Origin: UBA8290 sp964230965
Lineage (GTDB): Bacteria > Bacillota_I > Bacilli_A > Acholeplasmatales > Acholeplasmataceae
Length of the DNA stretch: 8,805 nucleotides
Assembly: GCA_964230965.1 (NCBI GenBank)
Contig: CAXRJA010000022.1
Location: forward strand, 1-8,805
Direction of reading: 5' to 3'
The position numbers were made by a program, and so were the translations under genes. The notes below the pieces were generated by a model. The model did not search any database, was not told where the DNA came from, and saw only the letters and a program-made list of their open reading frames with translations. This document shows positions 1 to 5,490 of this stretch, one piece after another. Each line of letters opens with the position of its first letter. Positions within the stretch are counted from its first letter, which is position 1.

Positions 1-1
1 T

Positions 2-1108
2 ACTCAAATATTTGCCTTTGTAACGGCAGGAATTGCATTGACCGATGCGATACTTGCACCAATTATTGGTTCTTTATCTGATTATAAAGGTAATAAGAAA
101 AAGTTTTTTAAGATCTTTTTTACTCTAGGTATACTAGGAGGACTTTTTTTAGCAGTACCAGGCTTAAGTCCACTTGTCTTAATTATTGTATTTATTATTT
201 CTTCGATTGGTTATAATATGTCAAATGTTGTCTATGATGCGTTTTTAGTAGATGTTACTGATGAGTCAAGATTTGATGAAGTATCTTCTGCAGGCTATGC
301 TTGGGGTTACATTGGATCCATGATTCCATTTGCTATTGCGATTATCCCTTATGCACTTGTTACTTTGGGGTTCTTGAATGAAAGCTTTGAACAATTATCT
401 GTAAGTTTTGCTTTTGTTGTGGCAATCGTATGGTGGTATGTCTATTCTCAGCCCATTTTGAAAGATGTGAATCAAGTTTATGAACTTAAACATGAAGATA
501 AACCGATAAGAAGAAGCTATCAGCGTTTATTTCATACTTTTAAAGACATTAAACAATATAAAATGATTTTTATTTTTATGCTTGCATATTTATTTTATAT
601 TGATGTTGTCAATACAGTCATACGTCTAGCAACAACAATTGGATCAGATTTAGGGGTTGGTGTCACGACACTTTTAGGTGTGGTGGTGCTTGTTCAAATT
701 GTTGCATTTCCATCTGCCATTATTTATGGTAAACTCGCATCTAAGTATGGTGGTAAGATTATGATCTTTTGGGGAATTGTTGTGTATGCAATCACCATTG
801 GTGTCACATATTTTATTACTGCTGAAACAACGTATTTAATGTGGGTGGTTGGGCTTCTAGTAGGGACAGCTCAAGGTGGTATTCAATCTATTTCTAGAAG
901 CTATTTTGCCAAAATGTTACCTAAAGAAAAATCGAATGAATTTTTTGGCTTCTTCAGTGTGTTTGGCAAATTTAGTGGGATCATCAGTCCGTTTTTATTA
1001 GGACTTGTCATAAATTCATGGGGTACAAATTTAGCAGTACTCGTATTATATGGACCACTTTTAATAGGAACTATTTTATTTCTATTTGTGAATCCTAAAA
1101 AAATATAG
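2..1108 (+). CDS. UMF1-family MFS transporter (Atg22-like), 5'-truncated by the window edge
   Basis: This is a multi-pass inner-membrane protein of the major facilitator superfamily. The reading frame is open to the first bases of the window, so the true start lies upstream and 368 C-terminal residues are visible. The UMF1 family is usually a little over 400 residues, so roughly the first one or two helices are missing. The loop SDYKGNKKK (about fragment residues 26-34) fits the MFS loop 2-3 position. UMF1 hallmarks are YDAFL (78-82), AGYAWGYIG (97-105), a helix with AYLFYIDVVNTV (195-206), and AQGGIQSISRSYFAKMLP (290-307) followed by EFFGFFSVFGKFSGI. The substrate cannot be told from sequence. 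Yeast Atg22 exports amino acids from the vacuole, but bacterial members are mostly uncharacterised. A terminator follows directly, so this is the last gene of its transcript. Confidence 0.85.
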   Translation, partial: TQIFAFVTAGIALTDAILAPIIGSLSDYKGNKKKFFKIFFTLGILGGLFLAVPGLSPLVLIIVFIISSIGYNMSNVVYDAFLVDVTDESRFDEVSSAGYAWGYIGSMIPFAIAIIPYALVTLGFLNESFEQLSVSFAFVVAIVWWYVYSQPILKDVNQVYELKHEDKPIRRSYQRLFHTFKDIKQYKMIFIFMLAYLFYIDVVNTVIRLATTIGSDLGVGVTTLLGVVVLVQIVAFPSAIIYGKLASKYGGKIMIFWGIVVYAITIGVTYFITAETTYLMWVVGLLVGTAQGGIQSISRSYFAKMLPKEKSNEFFGFFSVFGKFSGIISPFLLGLVINSWGTNLAVLVLYGPLLIGTILFLFVNPKKI

Positions 1109-1117
1109 AATCAAGAT

Positions 1118-1150
1118 AAAAGACATTTCTTAATTGAAATGTCTTTTTTT
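1118..1150 (+). terminator. Rho-independent terminator after the MFS gene
   Basis: Stem arms AGACATTTC (1121-1129) and GAAATGTCT (1136-1144) enclose a 6-nt loop. An A-rich upstream flank extends the pairing and a run of T follows (1144-1150). It begins about 10 nt after the MFS stop codon. Confidence 0.88.
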
Positions 1151-1152
1151 GT

Positions 1153-1158
1153 TATAAT
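1153..1158 (+). promoter_or_regulatory. -10 box (TATAAT) of the rhomboid gene; predicts a leaderless mRNA
   Basis: A perfect TATAAT ends only 6 nt before the ATG at 1165. With normal spacing, transcription would start at about 1164-1166, on or next to the start codon. No ribosome-binding sequence is visible. At 17-bp spacing the -35 position (1130-1135, TTAATT) matches poorly and falls inside the preceding terminator loop. The box is certain as sequence; its activity is inferred. Confidence 0.6.
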
Positions 1159-1164
1159 CATTAT

Positions 1165-1755
1165 ATGATAACAAATTATTATGAAAAACATCCTATGACA
1201 TTGCTTATTATTCTAATTAATGTCATGATGTCGTTGGTTGTATTATTTACAGGTGGATTTGATAACTTAGTCAATTTAGTCGAATGGGGTGCAATATATC
1301 CACCTTTTATTAGCATAAACAATGAATGGTATCGATTATTAACTTCGATGTTTTTACATGGATCGCTATTACATGTGTTTTTTAATATGTATGTCTTATT
1401 TTATTTAGGTGCACTATTGGAAAGAATATTATCGAAATGGTTATTTCTAACATTTTACTTAGTGACAGGTTTGTTTGCGAGTTTTGCAGTCTATGCGTTA
1501 GGAGATCCTAATGTTGTCACTGTTGGGGCATCAGGTGCGATATTTGGTATCATTGGGACGTTATTTATTATGACGTATTTAAAACCTTATTATTTTAATC
1601 CTTACTTTGTAAGATCGATAAGAAGCTTAACATTTATTAATGTCGCATTCACATTTATCATTCCGCAAGTCAGTTTTTATGGTCATATTGGTGGCTTATT
1701 ATCGGGTATTGTGATGTATTTCTTACTTGTCAAACCGAAACTAACGAATCAATAA
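1165..1755 (+). CDS. Rhomboid-family intramembrane serine protease
   Basis: A 196-residue membrane protein that should cleave transmembrane segments of other membrane proteins within the lipid bilayer. The family signature is complete: EWYR (54-57) in the L1 region, the HGSLLH...N motif with H65, H70 and N74 in TM2, the catalytic serine S123 in GASG (121-124), and the catalytic histidine H174 in GHIGG (173-177). Six hydrophobic helices fit the minimal bacterial rhomboid core, and the length is normal for a form without extra domains. The start at 1165 is preferred because the short N-terminal stretch before TM1 (EKHPMTLLIILINV) looks typical. No Shine-Dalgarno is present at this ATG or at the next one (M11). 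The gene stands alone, with a terminator on each side. Its substrate is unknown. Confidence 0.93.
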   Translation: MITNYYEKHPMTLLIILINVMMSLVVLFTGGFDNLVNLVEWGAIYPPFISINNEWYRLLTSMFLHGSLLHVFFNMYVLFYLGALLERILSKWLFLTFYLVTGLFASFAVYALGDPNVVTVGASGAIFGIIGTLFIMTYLKPYYFNPYFVRSIRSLTFINVAFTFIIPQVSFYGHIGGLLSGIVMYFLLVKPKLTNQ

Positions 1756-1787
1756 AAAAAGGACATGAATTCATGTCCTTTTATTTT
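1754..1787. terminator. Bidirectional terminator shared by the convergent rhomboid and ABC ATPase genes
   Basis: A perfect 18-bp palindrome, GGACATGAATTCATGTCC (1761-1778), forms a 7-bp stem with a 4-nt loop. A-runs on the left and T-rich sequence on the right extend the stem and give a U-tract on either strand. The longest uninterrupted T-run (seven) is on the minus strand. The rhomboid gene ends at its left edge and the ATPase stop codon is at 1781-1783. Confidence 0.88.
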
Positions 1788-2485
1788 ACCTTCAACATGA
1801 AGTCTTTGAATGCTTGATTTTTTGGGTGATCAAGAATTTCAGGTGTACCATGTTCTGTAATTTTTCCATCATGCATGAATATGACGTAATCAGCAAAATC
1901 TCTCACAAAGCTTAAGACATGTGTTACAAAAACAAAGTTTTTACCAAGTCCTCGTAATTCTTGAACAGCTGATAACACTTCAAATGTCAAAATAGGATCT
2001 AAAGAAGCAGTAGGTTCATCCATAAATATTGTGGATGGGTCCACAGACAATGCACGGGCAATTGAAGCGCGTTGCGCTTGACCACCAGAAACATTTTTTG
2101 GTTTCTTATAGACTTGATCTTCTAGGTGAAGAAGTGATAAATATTTATGTGCTGTTTCTTTTGTAGTAGCAGGATCAATTCCTCTTGTTTTTTCTAAGAC
2201 TAAAGTAATATTTTCTTCCAAAGATAAATGCGGGAATAAGTTATGGTGTTGAAAAATAAATCCAATATGTTTTTTATAATTAGGTTCTAAAACATGTTGG
2301 TCATCAATATAAATATCCCCATTTGTTGGTGTTTCTAAACCAGACATGAGTCTCAGTAATGTTGATTTCCCAGAACCAGAAATCCCAATAATAGCAACAG
2401 ACTTATAACCATCTAGTTTAAATGTTAGATCATGTAGTACTTCAACATCATAATTGTGTGTGACGTTCCTAATATCAATTTTCAT
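1781..2485 (-). CDS. Polar amino-acid-type ABC transporter, ATP-binding protein
   Basis: A 234-residue cytoplasmic ATPase of the GlnQ/HisP type that would power the permease encoded just upstream. All nucleotide-binding motifs are intact: Walker A GISGSGKST (34-42), Q-loop glutamine Q79 in FQHHNLFPH, ABC signature VSGGQAQR (132-139), Walker B FMDEP with D156 and catalytic E157, D-loop SLDP and H-loop H189. The frame is open 24 codons further upstream, but the start at 2485 is clearly better. Its ATG overlaps the permease stop as ATGA, AAAGGA lies 10 nt upstream, and the protein then begins MKIDIRNV as family members do. It has no C-terminal regulatory domain. The ATGA overlap implies translational coupling. 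Substrate specificity cannot be read from the ATPase, so no symbol is given. Confidence 0.93.
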   Translation of the reverse strand: MKIDIRNVTHNYDVEVLHDLTFKLDGYKSVAIIGISGSGKSTLLRLMSGLETPTNGDIYIDDQHVLEPNYKKHIGFIFQHHNLFPHLSLEENITLVLEKTRGIDPATTKETAHKYLSLLHLEDQVYKKPKNVSGGQAQRASIARALSVDPSTIFMDEPTASLDPILTFEVLSAVQELRGLGKNFVFVTHVLSFVRDFADYVIFMHDGKITEHGTPEILDHPKNQAFKDFMLKVK

Positions 2486-3264
2486 AGACTCCATTTCCTT
2501 TCGAGTAATTTTGTGAGTTGAGAAAGTGGAATCGTAATGAGTAAATATAAGCCCCACATGAGTAAATATCCTTCGACAAATGCAAATGTTTTTGATTGTG
2601 CAATGACAATTGAATAATACAGTTCATTAAATGAAAGGACATATAACAGTGCACTACCTTTGATAATTAAAGAAAAATTATTCATCATAGGTGGCATTAA
2701 TATTCGAATCACTTGTGGAATAATAATATAACGATATCTTTGAAAAGGTGTAAATCCGAACAAATCCATGGCCATATACTGATCATTTCCAACAGATGAA
2801 AATGCTGCTTGAAAAACATTTTTCATATATGGGGAAATATAAATGATGAGTCCTAAAAGACCAGTAATATTTCTACTGAAAATACCAAATGCTGGTCCAA
2901 TTACAAATGCAGAAATCACCACCATCACAAGCAGTGGTGTGCCATATATAATTTCAGTAAATACCGATGTAAATGCTCTTAAATATGCACCAACATATTT
3001 ATCTTTCGTTATCGAAAATAAATAAAAGATAAAACCAATGATGACTGACCCTAATAATGCAACAATGGAAATCCATATTGTATTTACGAATCCATTCCAA
3101 ATGAGCTCACCGTAATTATCTGTTATTAGATAAAGTTTAAAGTCAGATGTACGTCGTGTCGCGACAAACCATATAAAAAGAAATATTGATAAAAAAACTA
3201 GGACATAGCTAATAACATTTGGTAAATTGATGGATTTTTTTGGTGTAAGTGGTTGATTGTTCAT
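2482..3264 (-). CDS. Polar amino-acid-type ABC transporter, permease (HisM/GlnP family)
   Basis: A 260-residue inner-membrane permease of the His/Glu/Gln/Arg family. After a short polar N-terminus come a membrane helix (about 15-35) and the family opening NGFVNTIWIS (57-66), then YGTPLLV (107-113, usually RGTPLLV). The cytoplasmic coupling loop follows (about 157-185), then NNFSLIIKGSALL (195-207) and the last helices (about 205-250). The loop ends in the expected IIPQ, but the usual EAA triplet aligns with MAM (164-166), so the conserved glutamate is missing. AAGGA lies 7 nt before the ATG. The gene overlaps the ATPase gene by 4 bp and follows the binding-protein gene after a GC-rich hairpin. 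The protein is full length, so the transmembrane unit looks intact even though its binding-protein gene is interrupted. Confidence 0.92.
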   Translation of the reverse strand: MNNQPLTPKKSINLPNVISYVLVFLSIFLFIWFVATRRTSDFKLYLITDNYGELIWNGFVNTIWISIVALLGSVIIGFIFYLFSITKDKYVGAYLRAFTSVFTEIIYGTPLLVMVVISAFVIGPAFGIFSRNITGLLGLIIYISPYMKNVFQAAFSSVGNDQYMAMDLFGFTPFQRYRYIIIPQVIRILMPPMMNNFSLIIKGSALLYVLSFNELYYSIVIAQSKTFAFVEGYLLMWGLYLLITIPLSQLTKLLERKWSL

Positions 3265-3276
3265 AAATACATCCTT

Positions 3277-3302
3277 AAAAAATAGAGGCGGCTAATGCCG
3301 CC
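3277..3302 (-). terminator. Hairpin plus U-run between binding-protein and permease genes (attenuator or partial terminator)
   Basis: On the minus strand, GGCGGC (3302-3297) and GCCGCC (3292-3287) form a perfect 6-bp all-GC stem with a 4-nt ATTA loop. Six T follow after a 4-nt gap (3282-3277). It starts 6 nt after the binding-protein stop codon and ends 12 nt before the permease ATG. The position suits a partial terminator or 3'-end stabiliser that makes more binding protein than permease, as known for other ABC importer operons. The role here is inferred. Confidence 0.72.
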
Positions 3303-3308
3303 ACTAAA

Positions 3309-4115
3309 TTAATTTTCGTTAATATAAAATTCTAATCCAAAACGTCCTAAAGTTGTTTTAATCGTATTATCGTATTTTGCACTCAATGTTTCGTAAATGC
3401 CACCAGGTTCTGTAAATGTCGCAATGAAATCATTTGCAAGTGCTTGTAATTCAGCATTACCCTCATTAACAGCCATACCGATTGGTGATGATACCCACGG
3501 TGACCATACAACCATTGTTTCATCTGGATTTGCAGCGTATGCTTGAACCACAGGATTCGCGCTCATGAGTAATATGTCTGCTGTTCCTTGAACAACATTT
3601 TCCACTGCTGTGGCTAAATCAGCAGCTTATAATACGATTATATCATAAGATGCGGGAATACTTACAGATACTTGATTGGCAATACCTGTGAATGATCCAC
3701 CACTGTTTCTTAAATCTTCAATGGAAGAATCTTCATTTAAATTATTTGCTGCTGCAAAATCTTTATTGACCAAGGTAATAATTTTGAAGTAGAAGTATGG
3801 GTTAGAGAAATCGACAACCTCATCTCTTGCTTCTGTGATACTCATCGATGCAATCGCGATATCAACCTCTCCAGCTTGTAGAGCAGGAATGATAGATCCA
3901 AACGCAGTATTCACAATTTCGACTTCACGGCCAATAAATTCGCCAAACGCAAGTGCAATATCTACAGAAATACCTTCTGGGTTATTTAAGTCATCTACAG
4001 TTTCAAATGGTGGATAACGTAAATCCATTGCAACTCTTAATGGACCTTCAGCTTCACAACTTGCAAGTACGAAGACTGAGGTTAATAATACAAACAATGA
4101 TAATATTTTTTTCAT
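3309..4115 (-). pseudogene. Amino-acid ABC transporter substrate-binding lipoprotein interrupted by one in-frame TAA
   Basis: The frame encodes a family 3 solute-binding protein (SBP_bac_3) for polar amino acids. It begins with a lipoprotein signal peptide ending in lipobox LASC, lipidated at Cys20. Family features follow: LRVAMDLRYPPFE (26-38), GISVDIALAF (48-57), AGEVDIAIASMSITEARDEV (81-100) with ligand-contacting R97, then DFSNPYF. At codon 163 there is a TAA (3629-3627). The same frame continues without a shift through AADLATAVENVVQGTADILL to a normal C-terminus. Read through, the product would be 267 residues plus the stop position, a normal length. The surrounding residues suggest an ancestral glutamine codon (CAA to TAA). 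AAAGGAG lies 6 nt before the ATG. No Shine-Dalgarno supports restart at the GTG at 3605. It may be a real nonsense mutation or a sequence error. Confidence 0.85.
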
Positions 4116-4142
4116 GTCATTCTCCTTTTATTTGGTAAGTTT

Positions 4143-4171
4143 ATTATAAACTCTTTGTATATTTCTTACAA
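4143..4171 (-). promoter_or_regulatory. Promoter of the amino-acid ABC operon
   Basis: On the minus strand, TTGTAA (4171-4166) and TATAAT (4148-4143) are separated by exactly 17 bp. The -10 is perfect and the -35 matches four of six positions. The predicted start near 4136 gives a leader of about 20 nt carrying AAAGGAG before the ATG at 4115, which is too short for a riboswitch. Confidence 0.72.
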
Positions 4172-4231
4172 ACGAAAGCATCGAAAGATAAAAAATATAT
4201 AAAATTGTGGTATTCGGTATTCTCTCAGATC

Positions 4232-4262
4232 AAGTCATGATTGTGTCAATGCGTTATGACTT
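4232..4262. repeat. Spaced inverted repeat, possible operator
   Basis: AAGTCAT (4232-4238) and ATGACTT (4256-4262) are perfect 7-bp inverted arms separated by 17 bp. The arm centres are 24 bp apart, roughly two helical turns, as for a dimeric regulator. The repeat overlaps a weak candidate promoter (TTGTGT at 4241-4246, 17 bp, TATAGT at 4264-4269). No T-tract follows, so it does not look like a terminator. Function is inferred only. Confidence 0.35.
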
Positions 4263-4269
4263 ATATAGT
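4241..4269 (+). promoter_or_regulatory. Weak candidate second promoter for the opuA operon
   Basis: TTGTGT and TATAGT are 17 bp apart. The -10 matches five of six positions, the -35 only three. If used, it would give a leader of about 160 nt before opuAC. In sequence this AT-rich, such a match may be chance. Confidence 0.25.
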
Positions 4270-4308
4270 GGTTAATAGTCCGTAAATTATAGTCTAAAAT
4301 TGAATATT

Positions 4309-4328
4309 AAATTTACAAAAAATTTACA
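4309..4328. repeat. Two direct repeats with an 11-bp period upstream of the opuA promoter
   Basis: AAATTTACA occurs at 4309-4317 and 4320-4328, in phase on one helix face. An inverted copy of the core, GTAAATT, lies at 4282-4288. The second copy ends 41 bp before the -35 box, a plausible place for a regulator or an AT-rich UP-like element. The sequence is AT-rich, so chance is possible. Confidence 0.4.
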
Positions 4329-4369
4329 TTTAAATTGGATGATGTAAGCGGTTATATTCTGTTGTTTTT

Positions 4370-4398
4370 TTGACAAATAGCCTTATGAGTGCTACAAT
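4370..4398 (+). promoter_or_regulatory. Strong promoter of the opuAC-AB-AA operon
   Basis: A perfect TTGACA -35 (4370-4375), 17-bp spacer and TACAAT -10 (4393-4398) with an extended TG one base upstream (4390-4391). The predicted start near 4405 gives a leader of about 29 nt with AAAGGAG 10 nt before the ATG at 4434. The spacer contains TAGC and GCTA as a short inverted repeat (4378-4381, 4391-4394). Confidence 0.85.
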
Positions 4399-4433
4399 TG
4401 AAACATAAATACAAAAAAAGGAGAAATATATAG

Positions 4434-5435
4434 ATGAAAATTTTATCTAAATTGATAAGTGTTTTTTTATTAACTTTAGGTCTATTCGTACTTGCATCAT
4501 GTGAAACAGATGAAGGAAATACCGTAATTTTAGGGGAAGCTTCATGGGCAAGTAGTATTTTCCATAATAGAGTTGCAGGGTTTATCTTAGAAAATGGATT
4601 TGATGTTACTGTTGAAACACAACCAACAGAAACTGCAGTTATGATTGCAACATTACCAAATGGTGATATTGATATCTCGTTAGAATTATGGAGTGACAAT
4701 GTGCCTACTTACGGAGATGATATTGCTGCAGGTAACTATGTAGAATTATCTACGAATTATGATGATAATACTCAAGGACTTTATGTGCCTGGTTACTTAC
4801 AAGATAATTATGCTGACTTTGGATTATCCGCACCAATTACGAAAGTATCTGATTTAACAAAATCAGAAGTTGTCACGTTATTTGAAGATCCAAATGATGC
4901 ATCTAAAGGTGTTATTTATGGTGGACCGTCAAGTTGGTCAGCAACTGCATTTTTAGAGAAAAAAATGGGATTAGAAGAATATGGTTTAGATGTTTATAAT
5001 TTTGAAATGATTAATTCTAGTGCCGCGTTAGCTGCTCAAATCGCTGGTGCAATTGAATCTAACGATCCGATTGTAAGTTATTACTGGGAACCAACATCAC
5101 TTATGGGTCTTTACGACTTAAGACTCCTAGAAGATAGTCCTTATAGTGCTGAAGATTTTGCAGTTGGTAGAGGTGCATTCCCTACAGTCGATGTCAATGT
5201 TGTTTCTCGTCCTGGATTCACTGAAGATTTCCCAGAAGTAAGTACTTTCTTCTCAAATTATAAAACATCTTCTGCATTGACGAATCAAGGATTAGGTTAT
5301 ATGGAAGAAAACGAAGCAACAGCTGAAGAAGCAGCCATTTGGTTCTTACAACAAAATGATGCTTGGTTACAAACAGTACTATCTGATAATCCTGGCGTTT
5401 ACGAAAAAGTAAAAGCAGCCTTGGATGCAATGTAA
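4434..5435 (+). CDS. opuAC: Glycine betaine/compatible-solute ABC transporter, substrate-binding lipoprotein
   Basis: A 333-residue extracytoplasmic binding protein of the OpuAC family (PF04069), which captures quaternary ammonium osmoprotectants such as glycine betaine, carnitine or choline. The signal peptide ends in lipobox LASC, lipidated at Cys23, so it is anchored to the outer face of the membrane. Family features are ILGEASW (32-38), GDIDISLELWSDN (77-89), GPSSW (164-168), YYWEPT (216-221) and the C-terminal segment QGLGYMEENEATAEEAAIWFL (285-305). W38, W86, W168 and W218 are candidates for the aromatic cage that binds the cationic head group by cation-pi contacts; this is inferred from position. 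It is the first gene of the operon, behind a near-consensus promoter, with permease and ATPase downstream. Betaine as ligand is likely but choline or carnitine is not excluded. Confidence 0.92.
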   Translation: MKILSKLISVFLLTLGLFVLASCETDEGNTVILGEASWASSIFHNRVAGFILENGFDVTVETQPTETAVMIATLPNGDIDISLELWSDNVPTYGDDIAAGNYVELSTNYDDNTQGLYVPGYLQDNYADFGLSAPITKVSDLTKSEVVTLFEDPNDASKGVIYGGPSSWSATAFLEKKMGLEEYGLDVYNFEMINSSAALAAQIAGAIESNDPIVSYYWEPTSLMGLYDLRLLEDSPYSAEDFAVGRGAFPTVDVNVVSRPGFTEDFPEVSTFFSNYKTSSALTNQGLGYMEENEATAEEAAIWFLQQNDAWLQTVLSDNPGVYEKVKAALDAM

Positions 5436-5446
5436 ATAACAATTAT

Positions 5447-5472
5447 ATATGGCACCACTCGTGGTGTCATAT
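5447..5472 (+). terminator. Intercistronic hairpin between opuAC and opuAB (attenuator or mRNA stabiliser)
   Basis: Arms 5447-5458 and 5461-5472 pair over 12 positions with a single G-U, so with a normal tetraloop the stem is about 11 bp. Its core is GCACCAC/GTGGTGT. Only a short T-run (TTTT at 5472-5475) follows, so termination would be incomplete. It starts 11 nt after the opuAC stop and ends 18 nt before the opuAB start. It would favour binding protein over permease and ATPase; this is inferred. Confidence 0.65.
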
Positions 5473-5490
5473 TTTATGAAAAGAGGATTT

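Larger units (their letters stand above)
4116..4433. other. Divergent intergenic region between the two ABC operons
   Basis: This 318-bp AT-rich stretch has no gene I can support. It holds the amino-acid operon promoter on the minus strand (4143-4171) and the opuAC promoter on the plus strand (4370-4398). Between them lie a spaced inverted repeat (4232-4262), a weaker possible second plus-strand promoter (4241-4269), and a pair of 9-bp direct repeats with an 11-bp period (4309-4328). A frame on the minus strand that starts inside opuAC runs through the opuAC promoter and has no coding character. Confidence 0.8.

Noticed and set aside
38..40. TTG as start of the MFS transporter
   Set aside because: The frame is open to the first bases with transporter-like residues (TQIFAFVTAGIALTDAILAP), so this is an internal leucine codon and the gene is cut by the window edge.
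2486..2557. Upstream ATG at 2557 for the ABC ATPase
   Set aside because: It would overlap the permease gene by 76 bp and add 24 residues unlike the family. The ATG at 2485 overlaps the permease stop as ATGA and gives a normal N-terminus.
3309..3605. Separate small gene starting at GTG 3605
   Set aside because: It has no ribosome-binding site, is in frame with the upstream lipoprotein fragment and encodes only the C-terminal part of one binding protein.
3600..3640. Frameshift in the binding-protein gene
   Set aside because: Codon counting shows the two parts share one frame (21 nt between the stop codon and the GTG), so the lesion is a stop codon, not a shift.
4116..4433. Riboswitch (for example a c-di-AMP type) in the divergent region
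   Set aside because: The clear promoters give leaders of only about 20 and 29 nt. I see no conserved riboswitch core; a long leader would need the weak promoter at 4241-4269.
4352..4699. 115-codon minus-strand reading frame over the opuAC promoter and 5' end
   Set aside because: It is antisense to a strong gene, lacks a ribosome-binding site and shows no recognisable domain; it is a shadow frame.
5449..5490. Upstream start for opuAB at 5449
   Set aside because: The codon lies inside a strong hairpin, has no ribosome-binding site, and the extra 14 residues are encoded by the hairpin. The ATG at 5491 has AGAGGA upstream.
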